This document shows, piece after piece, positions 9,216 to 18,597 of a stretch of 64,000 bases of DNA (positions are counted from its first letter, which is position 1; each line of letters begins with the position of its first letter). Under the pieces are notes generated by a model that was not told the DNA's origin, did no database searches, and saw nothing but the letters and a program-made list of their open reading frames with translations. Made by a program: the position numbers and the translations under genes. The stretch is from Flaviflagellibacter sp963786225 (GTDB lineage Bacteria > Pseudomonadota > Alphaproteobacteria > Rhizobiales > Methylopilaceae), in NCBI GenBank assembly GCA_963786225.1, contig CAWAYQ010000028.1, positions 248,001 through 312,000 on the forward strand, written 5' to 3'.

Positions 9216-9817
9216 GAGTTTTTGGAAAGCCCATATTCCGGATGACCGGCGCGATCCTCATCGGATGGAATGCGTGGTCCCCCACGCCGGTGTCCTCAGC
9301 CGAGCCAAGTGCCCCCTCGCCACCTCCGGACGCGGTTGGGGCGACACTGCGAGGCAATCCGCTATGGGTGATCCCGGTCGAGAACCTGGCAGCTACGCGC
9401 GAGCGGCCCATTTTCTCCCTGTCGCGACGCCCACCGCCACCCGCGACCGTGGCCCCGCCCGCGCCGCCGCCCCCTGCCCCGAGCGCTCCGCCGCAACCGC
9501 CGCTCGAACTCATCGGCACTATCCTCAATGGGCGCGACGGTTACGGCATCTTTCGCGATCAGGGCAGCGACACGGTCGTTAAATTGAAGACCGGCGAGAT
9601 TCACGAGGGGTGGGTGCTGAGCTCGATCGGAACACGGGACGCCATGCTTCAGAGGGATCATAATCGCGTCGTGCTCGCGCTGCCCGCACGCGACTCCGAA
9701 CAGAACGGCACGCCGGATGCGAGCGGCGCGAAGCCGACGGCGGCGGTCCCATCGGCAAGTGCACAGACGAAGCCGAGTCAGGACCTGCCGACACCGATAT
9801 TCTATCCGGAACATTGA
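9212..9817 (+). CDS. GspN/GspC-like T2SS protein with proline-rich linker
   Basis: 201 residues from the ATG at 9212, which overlaps the gspM stop. A hydrophobic N-terminus (signal peptide or anchor) is followed by LAATRERPIFSLSRRPPPP, the hallmark of the GspN/GspC-type proteins that end alphaproteobacterial T2SS operons, then a long Pro/Ala linker and a homology-region-like domain (LELIGTILNGRDGYGIF, VVKLKTGEIHEGWVLSSIG). By analogy with GspC it probably links the inner-membrane platform to the secretin N-domains. It ends the gsp operon; no C-terminal PDZ domain is present. Confidence 0.75.
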   Translation: MRVFGKPIFRMTGAILIGWNAWSPTPVSSAEPSAPSPPPDAVGATLRGNPLWVIPVENLAATRERPIFSLSRRPPPPATVAPPAPPPPAPSAPPQPPLELIGTILNGRDGYGIFRDQGSDTVVKLKTGEIHEGWVLSSIGTRDAMLQRDHNRVVLALPARDSEQNGTPDASGAKPTAAVPSASAQTKPSQDLPTPIFYPEH

Positions 9818-9960
9818 GACCGAGATCGACGGCCGGCGCCGACGCCGGTCCACATGGCGAAGGTCGCAAGGACAAGTCATGCAACGGTCATGAGCGGCAG
9901 ACAAAGTGCCGGCGCTCGCGCTTCAGGGCGCGATGTTTCCTCTAATCGGCGAGCGCCATT

Positions 9961-10581
9961 TTGACTCAGGTCATCGGATTATTCCCGACACCCGTGGTGA
10001 GGGTAGAAAAATTCCTCAGCGACGAACTGATCTCTTCCCTCCTCGCCGAAATCCAGAAATCGCCGAAGCTCTCCAACGCATTTTCGGACCGCCTCTCCCA
10101 CACGCCGATCGCTGGCGTCGATGGAAACGATATGTTCTCGACGCTCGGCGAGCTCGTAACGCCGGCAGTGGCCGAATTCGGCGAGGTGCTGTTCGGCGAA
10201 CCTCTGAACTGGCAGATCAAGGAGATCTGGGTCAACGCGCTGGAGCCCGGGGGGCGTCAGGCAATTCACACTCACGCCAACAGCTTCATCTCCGGGGTCC
10301 TCTACCTCACCCACTCGCATCCGTCAGCGAACATCGTGTTCCACAAGAGCCTCGGTGGCACGAACTTCATCTTCAGCAACCATCACAAGAACGCGCATGT
10401 GAACGCCTACAACGGCAGCAAATGGGCGATGCCGGAGATCACGCCCGGCGATCTCGTGATGTTCCCAAGCTATCTGCTGCATGAGGTCCCAATCAATCAG
10501 GGTGAACGGCGCATCTCGATCGCCTTCAACGCGATCCCGGACCGGCTCGACAATTTCGGTTACGCCATTCGGTTCTCATGA
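9961..10581 (+). CDS. Putative 2OG-Fe(II) oxygenase (TIGR02466-like)
   Basis: 206 residues. The opening (VIGLFPTPVVRVEKFL) and the pair HTHANSFISGVLYL and PSYLLHEVPINQGERRISIAFN are typical of the small P4H-like dioxygenase family TIGR02466: His residues for iron and the distal Arg (RRIS) for 2-oxoglutarate are visible. Substrate unknown. The start is a TTG at 9961; no in-frame ATG lies close upstream and no strong Shine-Dalgarno is seen, so the start is uncertain. It follows the gsp operon by about 140 nt and may be transcribed separately. Confidence 0.75.
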   Translation: MTQVIGLFPTPVVRVEKFLSDELISSLLAEIQKSPKLSNAFSDRLSHTPIAGVDGNDMFSTLGELVTPAVAEFGEVLFGEPLNWQIKEIWVNALEPGGRQAIHTHANSFISGVLYLTHSHPSANIVFHKSLGGTNFIFSNHHKNAHVNAYNGSKWAMPEITPGDLVMFPSYLLHEVPINQGERRISIAFNAIPDRLDNFGYAIRFS

Positions 10582-10628
10582 TCCGGTCCGGATCCGTGAA
10601 CGACCATAGACAGACACCGGAGATGACA

Positions 10629-11108
10629 ATGTATTTACGCTCAGCCACAGCGGCACTCTTGTTCGGATTGATCGCGCTCGCGACGTCGGAGGCACGGGCT
10701 CAGTGCGCGTTCGACCAGTCGTACCCGAATGCGAATGAGGTCATCCGCGACTTGCAGGCTCCGATAATGCTTCAGTTCCTCATGGAGTTCGAACTGCAGG
10801 ACGTCCGGCTGTATGGCGAGGACCGCACCGAGTGGCCGGTCGATTGGGTTCGAAGCACTGCTGAAGTTCAGAAGACCGAGTTTCGTCCGACCAAGCCGCT
10901 GCCGCCCGGCAATTACCTGATCGAATGGAACGGCTATCTCCGCCAGCACTATCATCCAGACGGCGGATCAGTCGCGTTCACGGTAGCCGCCGCCGACGCT
11001 CCCATCACCCCGGCGGCAACGTCACCAGCAAACTCCGCGCCTCAGTACGGTCCGGGCTCGCGCTATCCAGCACTTCTAGGAGCCGGCGCGCCGCAGCCCG
11101 GTCGCTGA
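10629..11108 (+). CDS. Exported CopC-like domain protein
   Basis: 159 residues from the ATG at 10629, preceded by CGGAG at 6-nt spacing. A signal peptide (MYLRSATAALLFGLIALATSEARAQ) ends at ARA. The mature domain follows the CopC/YobA plan: SYPNANEVIRDLQAPIMLQF, then LPPGNYLIEWNGYL and an H-P-D-G-G-S near the end, equivalent to the GH..G motif of CopC. In the family this is a beta-sandwich that may bind copper; canonical N-terminal His is replaced here by Gln-Cys, so copper binding is uncertain. The last ~100 nt overlap the 3' end of the convergent gene on the other strand. Confidence 0.65.
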   Translation: MYLRSATAALLFGLIALATSEARAQCAFDQSYPNANEVIRDLQAPIMLQFLMEFELQDVRLYGEDRTEWPVDWVRSTAEVQKTEFRPTKPLPPGNYLIEWNGYLRQHYHPDGGSVAFTVAAADAPITPAATSPANSAPQYGPGSRYPALLGAGAPQPGR

Positions 11109-13605
11109 CCGCGAGCCGGCGCGCCATGGTCAGCACCGGGAGATAGGCCGCGTCGAAGTCTGGGCTGACGCGGACAAGCTCGACAAGCTTGGGCGCAATA
11201 TCTGCGATCAGGTCTTGCGCGCCGATGGCCGCGAGGGTTTGCACGCCCATCTGCAGATAGCGGTCGCGGGCTCGCCAATAGGCGGCGAGACGGGCGGCCT
11301 CGTCGCCCGTCCCGCCGGTGAGGATCTCATCCGGGCGTGGGTGCAATGCGGCGAGCAGCGCGATGAGGCGCTCCCCCGGACTGTTGGTCATGGCATAGGC
11401 GGCGCGCGGTGCCTCTGCGGCCACCACCGGATGGTCGTCAGTATTTACGCGCCCCGAACCGCCGAAGCCGCGCAGTTCGTCCGCACCCGCGAGATAGAGG
11501 CCGAACAGGGACATGTCATCCTTGAGATCGAGTTCCGCGAGCCGCGTGCGGAGGCCCGCATCCGTGATCCGGCGATCGAACCAGTCGTCCGGATAGGCTG
11601 CCGGGGCCTGCCGGCCGATCAATGCAATCAGCGGAGTTTCGACACTGAACTGCGCGAGGTAAGCGCTCGAGTCCGGAAACACGTCGAGGAAGGTGCGGAC
11701 GATGACGCGCAACGTCTCGATGTCGAGCTGATGGAGCGGCAGCCACTGGCAGAATATCCCTCCGTCCGAAAGGCGTTCCCGGATCGCGGCGAAGTGTTCC
11801 CGGGCATAGAGGGCGCCGGAGCCGTCCACCGAAGGGTGATAGAGATCGGCGACGATCACGTCATAGAGGTCTCCGGGAGCGCGCACGAAGCGGCGCGCAT
11901 CGGCGACATGGATGCGGAGATCCGGGTTGCGGCCAAGCTGCGGGGCCGATCGCGCGAACAGCGGAAAGGATTCGACGACCTCGGGCACGAGTTCGACGCC
12001 ATCGGTCACGAGGCCAGGGTGATCGCCTGCCGCGGACAGAGTGGCCCCGGTGCCGAGCCCGAGGAACAAAGCCCGCTTCGGGTCGGGATGCAGCAGGAGC
12101 GGGATGTGCGCTTGGCGATGGTCTGAACGCACGGAAGCACTGCCGCCCATGCGGAAATGGTTGTTGACCTGGAGGTGATGTTCGCCGGCACTGTTGCGGA
12201 TGACGCTCACGGCCGCCATTACGCCGTCGCGGTGCCACGCCACCTCCCCGCCGGGCGGCGTCCATACGGAGCGCAGCGAAAGCGGCGAGAGCGCCAGTGC
12301 GAGCGCCGCAGTCGCTATCAACGCGCCGGAGACGACGGCCGGCCGGCTCATATTCGGCAGCACCAGCACATAGGCGAAGGCGAGCAAGGCGAAGCCCAGT
12401 TTGGCTCCCACCAATGGGACGAGGACCGGCCCGAACAGGATCGGCGCCATGGCGGCGCCGAGCGTGTTCACCGCGAGCGCCACCCCGACCCCGCCAAAGC
12501 GGTCGCTCGCCTTCTGGGCGAGTTGGGTGAACAGAGCCCCCATGGCGATAGTGGGAGGCAGGAAGGCGAGCACGGCGATGCCGCATTCGGCAGCGAGGCG
12601 TCCCGCCATGGTCGGCGGAAGCGCATCCCTCAGGGCCGCGAGAATCGTGTCTGACCCGGCCAGCAGAACGGCACCCCCCGTGCAGGCGAGCGACGTCACT
12701 GCGACGAGACCGCTGGCGAGGGCGTCCGCATCACGCGTCCGGGCGATCCGGTTCCAGATCGCCGCGCCGAGCGCCGTGCCGAGGAGATAGGCCGCGAGCA
12801 GAATCGCGAAGGTGTAGATCGTGTTCTCGAGGATCTGGCTGACCACCCGGATGGTCAGGACCTCATAGCCGATGCCGAGGAGGCCCGTAACGAACAACGG
12901 GGCGAGCATGGAGGCCGAACCGAGGCCGCGCCTCGGCGCCCGTTCGATCTCCGTTGCGCCGTCGCAACGCCACATGGCCACGGCGCAGATGAGGTTGAGC
13001 GAGGCGCACAGCGCCAGCGTCGCGGCAAGGCCGACGGCCGGAATGATCAGGAATGTGGTGGCGAGCGTACCGACGACGGCGCCGATCGTATTGGCCGCGT
13101 AGACCCGACCCACAGCGCCACTGGCGGCGAGGTGCGGCGCGAGCACCGCTTCGAGAGCCGGCAGCGTCGCACCCATCGCCAGCGTCGCCGGCAGCAGCAG
13201 AAGAAAAGGAAGAACGAAGGCGACCGCCCACTGCCGAGCCGGCGCAGCGTCCACCGGCACCAGCATGGGGACGAGATCGCCGATCAGCGGAGACAGCGGG
13301 ATGAGGGCCAGCGCCCACAGCCCGATCGCGACTTCCAACCCTGCATACCAGAGAGCCGGCCTCGGGCTGCCGGCAATGCCGCGGCCCGGCACGAGGCTGC
13401 CGAGAGCAATGCCGGCGAATAAGGCCGAGATGACGCCGAGCACCGCCACGATCTCGTGGCCGAGCGAGACTGAGAGCATCCGCGTCCATACGATCTCGTA
13501 TCCGAGCCCGGCAAAGCCGGAGAGACCCGCTATCGCGGTGATCGCGAGGATGCGTCGCTGGGCGACGCCTGACCCGCCGGTGGAGACCGCGCTGACTTGC
13601 GACAT
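11005..13605 (-). CDS. Membrane-fused spermidine synthase-like protein
   Basis: 866 residues from the ATG at 13605. The N-terminal ~430 residues are a polytopic, transporter-like domain (SGFAGLGYEIVWTRMLSVSLGHE, a signature of the 'fused MFS/spermidine synthase' family); the C-terminal part is a class I methyltransferase-like polyamine synthase fold (LGLGTGATLSAAGDHPG, DARRFVRAPGDLYDVIVADLY), followed by a helical extension of about 150 residues. Function in bacteria is not established; such proteins are annotated as spermidine synthase-like without proof. An in-frame TTG at 13632 would add nine residues. The 3' end overlaps the convergent CopC-like gene by 104 nt. Confidence 0.82.
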   Translation of the reverse strand: MSQVSAVSTGGSGVAQRRILAITAIAGLSGFAGLGYEIVWTRMLSVSLGHEIVAVLGVISALFAGIALGSLVPGRGIAGSPRPALWYAGLEVAIGLWALALIPLSPLIGDLVPMLVPVDAAPARQWAVAFVLPFLLLLPATLAMGATLPALEAVLAPHLAASGAVGRVYAANTIGAVVGTLATTFLIIPAVGLAATLALCASLNLICAVAMWRCDGATEIERAPRRGLGSASMLAPLFVTGLLGIGYEVLTIRVVSQILENTIYTFAILLAAYLLGTALGAAIWNRIARTRDADALASGLVAVTSLACTGGAVLLAGSDTILAALRDALPPTMAGRLAAECGIAVLAFLPPTIAMGALFTQLAQKASDRFGGVGVALAVNTLGAAMAPILFGPVLVPLVGAKLGFALLAFAYVLVLPNMSRPAVVSGALIATAALALALSPLSLRSVWTPPGGEVAWHRDGVMAAVSVIRNSAGEHHLQVNNHFRMGGSASVRSDHRQAHIPLLLHPDPKRALFLGLGTGATLSAAGDHPGLVTDGVELVPEVVESFPLFARSAPQLGRNPDLRIHVADARRFVRAPGDLYDVIVADLYHPSVDGSGALYAREHFAAIRERLSDGGIFCQWLPLHQLDIETLRVIVRTFLDVFPDSSAYLAQFSVETPLIALIGRQAPAAYPDDWFDRRITDAGLRTRLAELDLKDDMSLFGLYLAGADELRGFGGSGRVNTDDHPVVAAEAPRAAYAMTNSPGERLIALLAALHPRPDEILTGGTGDEAARLAAYWRARDRYLQMGVQTLAAIGAQDLIADIAPKLVELVRVSPDFDAAYLPVLTMARRLAVSDRAAARRLLEVLDSASPDRTEARSLLVTLPPG

Positions 13606-13629
13606 AACAGGGACCCGAAACCTTTGAAG

Positions 13630-13663
13630 CAAAACAAACCGGGGGCCATCGCGGCCCCCGGTT
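13630..13663 (-). terminator. Rho-independent terminator after the PHP gene
   Basis: An 11-bp perfect stem (arms 13637-13647 and 13653-13663, AACCGGGGGCC paired with its complement) with a 5-nt loop. On the minus strand it is followed by TGTTTTG, giving a U-rich tail. It lies 53 nt downstream of the stop of the PHP-domain gene and just upstream of the next minus-strand gene, so it should separate the two. Confidence 0.8.
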
Positions 13664-13715
13664 GCACCTTAAGAAGCGTCAGCTGCAGCCACGGCTGTGA
13701 TGCAGCCGCGACTTG

Positions 13716-15867
13716 TTAGTCGTTACGCGCTTCCTTCCACGAGTTGTTCTTGGCATCCTTCGAATCCCGGTCGTGGTCCCGGCCGTGATCCCTGTCGTCA
13801 TCCCGATCGTGATCCCTGTTGTCATCCTTATCCCGCCCCTGCTTCTCCGCGAGTTCGGCGTTCCTCTCGACGAGGAGCTTCGGCTCGCCGGCGACGCGGA
13901 TGAAGATCGGGTTGGTGTAGAACCACAGATCCGCCCAGGCGGCGACGTCGTAGCTCGAGAGCTTGACACCGTCCCGTACGGCCATGTGCGACGGACAGGC
14001 GGCGTCCGTGCAGGTGACGAACGGACCCTGAGCGCTGTTCTCCGGATCCCAGTCGTTGAGGGGGTTGCCCTGAGCGTCGGTTTCTGCGGGCGTACCGGGA
14101 GGCAGATTGCTTCCGCGCACGCGCACATACATGCTCTTCTGGACGTTCGGGATGGTTATTTCCATCGTGCGCTTCGACCCCTTCACCTTCCAGGTGCTGG
14201 AGTTGACCGTGGCAATGACCGACGCCGACGGGTTGGTCGCGTTCGTATAGTTTGCGCTGCTCGGATCCACCGGGCCCGCGATGTCGCCACGGATGAAGTC
14301 AACATTCCGAAGTGTCGGCCGGTTGAGCGGCTCCTGGATGCCGATCTGAGCGAGCGACGGGTTGTTGAAGCTGTAGGGCGAGTGATTCGGGCCCTTCGGG
14401 ACGTTCACCTCAAGCGTGAGGCGAACCGACTTTCCGCGCGGAACCACCAGCGTTTCGCCCATCTTGACCACGTCGGCCTTACGGTCATCCCGGTCGTCGT
14501 CGTGTCCCCGGCCCTTGTCGCCGTCGTGCCCCCGGCCACGCTTGTCGTCGTCGTGCCCGCGGCCACCCTTGTCGTCGTCGTGCCCGCGGCTATCAACCAA
14601 CTCGGCCTTGTAGGTGAGTTCGCCGGTGATCAGGTCGCCCATGACCGAGTAGGAGTTGCCGGAGCGCACGCCGTCAACAACCACCTGCGGCCTCGCACGA
14701 TCGCCATTCTCCGGACGCGGGATGTACAGCTTCTGGTACTCGCCGGGATAGAAGTCGTTGGTCGAGCCCTGCTCGTAGATGCTGAACTGGCCGCGATTGT
14801 GCCAGTCGGAGCTCGCGTAGAAGAACCAATTGCGGCCCTCGCCGAGCAGCGCGTCCCATACTCCGCCGACCTTGGCGCCGTAGACGCCCGTGCCGCCGAA
14901 AGTCGTTACGCCCACCGAGTTGCAGCCCGTGCCGCAGAAGTTGGCCCGATACTCGCCGCGGTTGTTGCTCGCCTGGTGTCCAGGCTGTGTTTCGAAACCG
15001 ACCGCGACCGTCGGACCCGCATTGTTGAAGTTACGGAAGTGCTCGACGTTGAAGCCGTTGTTGCCGTTCGGGTTGAACACGCCGGCGCGTTCGGCATGTG
15101 CCGGGACATAAAAGCTGTCGAGCGGGAAGTTCTGCTGCAGCCAGCGCACGCTGGGAACAGCCTTGTTGTTGTGGTTGTTGATGCCCGAATCCGGCACCGG
15201 TGGCGTTCGCGACCTTGCCGGTCCAGTTGTGGTTCGGCGCGCCCCCGCTTGTATCCGTGTCGCTGCGGTCGAACCGGTATTCGAACTCTGCAACGGCGCT
15301 GGCATCGCCGACATTGCGGCCGAAGTTCTCGGGCTTCTGATTGCCTATCACCGCCATGCTGGTGTGCTCGTGGCCGGGAACGTTTGTCTCGACACCGGCG
15401 AAGATCATCGGCTCCTTCAGTTCCTTCGCGAGGCGCGTCAGCTCCGGGTAGATGATTTCCTCGGCGCTCTGCCAGCGCCACATCGAACGGTGGCCGCCGG
15501 ACATCGCCAAGTTGCCCTTGATCGTGATCGAAGGATCCTCGTCAAAGAACCGGCCGGCACTCGGCCCGCTGGAACTGTTGTTGGGGTTGGAACCGTTGCC
15601 TTCGGGATCGTCGATGCGGCAATCGCGCGGGCTGCTGCCACCATGGTCGGCAGCGGTAAGCCATTCCAGACCGTAGGTCTCGATGGACTTCTTCACCATG
15701 GTTTCGACGGACGAACGTCCATCGGAGCACGGCGTGTGGTTGTGGAAGTCGCCGGCCATGTAGCTTTCGGCAACCGACGGCGTAGTCGTAACCGAAACCG
15801 CCCCCGCGGCCGCGGCCAAAATCGTTGCACCAGTTATCAGCTGATGCGTCAGCGTCACGCTTTTCAT
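13716..15867 (-). pseudogene. Exported PHP-domain metallohydrolase, broken by one frameshift
   Basis: A single gene split over two minus-strand frames. The first part starts at ATG 15867 with a signal peptide (ITGATILAAAAGAVSVTTTPSVAES) and a PHP motif DFHNHTPCSDG, then TAADHGGSSPRD and PGHEHTSM metal ligands. Near 15185-15210 the frame must shift (one extra base) to continue as SGINNHNNKAVPSVRWLQQN, FYVPAHAERAG and ASSDWHNRG. The C-terminal part has two low-complexity tracts rich in Asp, His and Arg (repeats of RGHDDDK, and RDHDRDDDRDHGRD near the end), plausible metal-binding segments. Total about 717 residues if joined. It is divergent from the parvulin-HupE-NicO run. Sequencing error and true frameshift cannot be separated here. 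Confidence 0.75.
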
Positions 15868-16096
15868 GTAACCCCCAGTGGTTAGGAGAGCTCTGTCCTT
15901 AGCGGCCTTGTGTGACTGTCTGCTGAAGGTTTTGTGAAATCTGCCCGCGACTTCGGGCGGCATCATTGGATCAGCACGCAAAACGATCGCGCTTGCCGCA
16001 CATGCATCGTGATTGTCATGAACACGACACCGCAGCGCCCTAGTTCACAGGCGGCAACAGCTGGTAGGGCCACCTTCCGGGTGCCTTCAGAGTGGG

Positions 16097-17002
16097 TTGG
16101 GGGATTTGGAATTGAGTTCGTCGGTTGGGAAAACCGGCGTCGATACGCGCGACGCCGATGATGCAAAAGTTCAAGACGGCCGAAAGGGAAAGATAAGCCA
16201 GCTCCGACGCTTTCTGCGCGAGCCGCTCATTCAGTTCATGCTGATCGGAGGGATGATCTTCGTGGTCCACGCCGCGGTGACGCCATCCGTCAGCAAGGAA
16301 CGCCTTATCGAATTGAGCCCGGAGGTGCGCCAATCGATCATCGACGCATTCAAGCGCGAGCATGAGCAACGCGAGCCCGGTGCCGACGAGCTCGCAAGAC
16401 TCATGGACGTGTGGGTTCTCAACGAGATCACCTACCGGGAGGCGTTGGCCCAGGGCCTCGATAAAGGCGACGAGATGATTCGGGACCGCATCATCCACAA
16501 GATGCGCCTGATGATCTTCGAAGGCATCGAGGTGAAGGAACCGACGCCGCAGGAGCTGCAGGAATGGTACGAAAAGAACCGCACGCAGTACGACATTCCC
16601 GACCTTGTCAGCTTCATAGAGGTGCCGTTCAGCGGCCCTGACGCGGAGGCTGAAAGCCGAAAGATCCTGCAACAGATCGAGACCGGCACGGAGCCTGAAG
16701 AAGTACAAATGCGCGCGCATATCTTCGCGCAGCGGCCGCGCCAATCGCTGATTCAAGCCTTCGGGGGAGAGTTCATAGACTCATTGGTTGCGCTGCCGAC
16801 GGGACAATGGCGGGTGCAGCAGTCGTCCGCCGGCTGGCACATCGTGCGCCTCGACAATTTCGTGCCGGGCCGCAAGGTCGATCTGTCGGAGGTGTCCGCA
16901 CAGGCCACGCAGAACTGGAAGGACGAGCGCCGACGAATACTGGGCATCGCTGCCACCCGTGATCTCGGCAAGAACTTCGTAATCCGGCACGGCGAACTAT
17001 GA
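16097..17002 (+). CDS. Membrane-anchored parvulin-type peptidylprolyl isomerase
   Basis: About 300 residues with one N-terminal transmembrane segment (FMLIGGMIFVVHAAV) and a periplasmic helical SurA/PpiC-like chaperone region followed by a reduced parvulin domain (IPDLVSFIEVPFSG, QIETGTEPEEV, GGEFIDSLVALPTGQW, SAGWHIVRL). In the family it would isomerise prolyl bonds or chaperone exported proteins. The start is uncertain: the TTG at 16097 follows a G-rich stretch, but TTG codons slightly downstream are possible. Its stop overlaps the ATG of the HupE-like gene (ATGA), so it belongs to the same transcript and may assist folding of a partner in this locus. Confidence 0.78.
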   Translation: MGDLELSSSVGKTGVDTRDADDAKVQDGRKGKISQLRRFLREPLIQFMLIGGMIFVVHAAVTPSVSKERLIELSPEVRQSIIDAFKREHEQREPGADELARLMDVWVLNEITYREALAQGLDKGDEMIRDRIIHKMRLMIFEGIEVKEPTPQELQEWYEKNRTQYDIPDLVSFIEVPFSGPDAEAESRKILQQIETGTEPEEVQMRAHIFAQRPRQSLIQAFGGEFIDSLVALPTGQWRVQQSSAGWHIVRLDNFVPGRKVDLSEVSAQATQNWKDERRRILGIAATRDLGKNFVIRHGEL

Positions 17003-17961
17003 CGGGGACGAACTCCGGGCGCATTTTGCCCGCCCTCCTGATTCTGCTGAACTTGCTCGTTCCGATCTGGTCCGCCTCCGCGCACGAAGCGTCGATGGCG
17101 GTCATGACGCTGCGCGAGATCACGCCGGGGCGTTATCTCGGCCAATGGACAATGCCGCCTGCGGACCTGAGCCTGCAGCCGATCTTCCCTTCTCATTGCA
17201 CTTGGGAAGCACCCCAGCTTGACTGCGGAGAACGCGGTCTTGCAGGTCGCCTGAGCTTCATGGGGCTCGGGCGCAATCAGTCAGTGGCGACCATCCGGGT
17301 CGTCCCTCAGGATGGCGAGATGCAGGCATATACGGTGAGCGCCGCCAAGCCCGTCGTGACGGTGGCGCGCGATCCGGGCACGGACCTCGCCGTCTGGCTC
17401 GATTTGGCCGAAACCTACGTCAATCTTGGTATCGACCACATCCTGCGCGGCATCGACCATCTGCTGTTCGTGCTTGGGCTCATCTGGCTTGTCGGCCGCG
17501 GCTGGATGCTGGTGCGTGTAATCACCGCCTTCACGATCGGACACAGCCTCTCGCTCGCCGCCGCCACCTTCGGATGGGTCGGCATTCCGGAGCGCCCGCT
17601 CAATGCAGCGATCGCGCTCAGCATCGTCTTCGTCGGCGTGGAGATCGTGAAGCTGCAACGCGGCGAGATCGGGCTCACGGCACGGTATCCCTGGAGCGTG
17701 GCGTTTGCGTTCGGCCTCTTGCACGGCGTCGGATTCGCAACCGCGCTGACCACACTCGGAATTCCGCCGACGACGCTGCCCATCGTGCTGTTGTTCTTCA
17801 ATGTCGGCGTCGAGATAGGGCAACTCGCCTTCGTAATGGCGGTGCTGGCGCTCATTTGGGCTCACCGCCAGGCGGAAGCGGTGCTTCCGCGCTGGGGCGC
17901 CGCCCTGCCCGCCTACGTCATCGGTAGCGTCGCCGCTTTCTGGTTCATCGGCCGGATCTGA
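16999..17961 (+). CDS. HupE/UreJ-like membrane protein with periplasmic domain (HupE_2 type)
   Basis: 320 residues. Signal peptide (LLILLNLLVPIWSASA), then an extracytoplasmic domain of about 120 residues with a Cys pair (SHC, LDC), then a C-terminal HupE-type membrane region with LGIDHILRGIDHLLFVLGLIWL, FTIGHSLSLAAATFG, FGLLHGVGFA and FFNVGVEIGQL. The His/Asp motifs are the putative metal path of HupE/UreJ proteins, which take up nickel or cobalt. ATGA overlap with the parvulin gene upstream and 24 nt before the next hupE-like gene. Confidence 0.85.
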   Translation: MTGTNSGRILPALLILLNLLVPIWSASAHEASMAVMTLREITPGRYLGQWTMPPADLSLQPIFPSHCTWEAPQLDCGERGLAGRLSFMGLGRNQSVATIRVVPQDGEMQAYTVSAAKPVVTVARDPGTDLAVWLDLAETYVNLGIDHILRGIDHLLFVLGLIWLVGRGWMLVRVITAFTIGHSLSLAAATFGWVGIPERPLNAAIALSIVFVGVEIVKLQRGEIGLTARYPWSVAFAFGLLHGVGFATALTTLGIPPTTLPIVLLFFNVGVEIGQLAFVMAVLALIWAHRQAEAVLPRWGAALPAYVIGSVAAFWFIGRI

Positions 17962-17985
17962 CCGGGCCAATACTGGGGGATTGTA

Positions 17986-18597
17986 ATGAAATTTATTCCG
18001 TCGAGAGAGAGCTTGCAGCTTGCCGTCATGCTTGCGGCAATCCCGCTCACATCCGCTTTGGCGCATACGGGCGCCGCCACATCGTCCGGACTGGAGAGCG
18101 GCTTCCTTCACCCGCTGACCGGCCCCGACCACCTCGTCGCCATGGTGGCGGTCGGCCTCTGGGGCGCACAGCTCGGCAATCCCGCCATCTGGGTGCTGCC
18201 GATCACCTTCCCGCTTGTCATGGCGCTCGGCGGTGTCATCGGATTGTCGGGGATCGAACTTCCGCTCGTCGAGCCGGTGATCGCGCTGTCCGGCGTCGCG
18301 CTCGGCATCATGGTGGCTCTGAGCGTCCGACCGCCTCTGTGGATCGCCGCGGTTATCGTCGCCGTCTTCGCGATCTTCCACGGCTACGCTCACGGGCGCG
18401 AACTGCCGGAGGCCGCGGACCCGATCGCCTATGCGGTGGGCTTCGTTGTCGCCACCGGCCTTCTTCACCTGGCCGGCATTGGCATAGGTGCTCTCATTTC
18501 GTCGCCGGCAGGAGCGAAAGCCGTACGTGCGTGCGGCGCCGCCATCGGCTGCGCCGGCGTCTACTTCCTTCTCGCCTCAATCGGCGTGATCGAATGA
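17986..18597 (+). CDS. HupE/UreJ family nickel/cobalt permease
   Basis: 203 residues: signal-like N-terminus (MLAAIPLTSALAHTGA) followed by six membrane segments. The HupE signature HPLTGPDHLVAMVAVGLWGAQ and the second motif AIFHGYAHGRELPEAADPIAYAVGF are both present. Proteins of this family mediate Ni2+ or Co2+ entry for hydrogenase, urease or cobalamin synthesis. Followed by an overlapping gene (ATGA at 18594). None of the Ni/Co-dependent enzymes themselves are in the window. Confidence 0.92.
   Translation: MKFIPSRESLQLAVMLAAIPLTSALAHTGAATSSGLESGFLHPLTGPDHLVAMVAVGLWGAQLGNPAIWVLPITFPLVMALGGVIGLSGIELPLVEPVIALSGVALGIMVALSVRPPLWIAAVIVAVFAIFHGYAHGRELPEAADPIAYAVGFVVATGLLHLAGIGIGALISSPAGAKAVRACGAAIGCAGVYFLLASIGVIE

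Noticed and set aside
13713..15455. Long plus-strand open frame (580 codons) opposite the PHP gene
   Set aside because: It is Arg/Val-rich, has no family motif and mirrors codon bias of the minus-strand gene; the PHP reading has clear active-site motifs.
13716..15867. Programmed ribosomal frameshift in the PHP gene
   Set aside because: No slippery heptamer with a following structure at the switch point, and the window has many similar indels that are better explained by error or decay.
15868..16096. Possible Ni/Co or cobalamin riboswitch between the PHP and parvulin genes
   Set aside because: No conserved riboswitch core or convincing long-range pairing could be seen by eye; a covariance-model scan would settle it.
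17281..18468. Minus-strand open frame of 395 codons across two HupE-like genes
   Set aside because: Very charged, repetitive Asp/Arg/His/Glu composition typical of an antisense frame of hydrophobic genes in GC-rich DNA.
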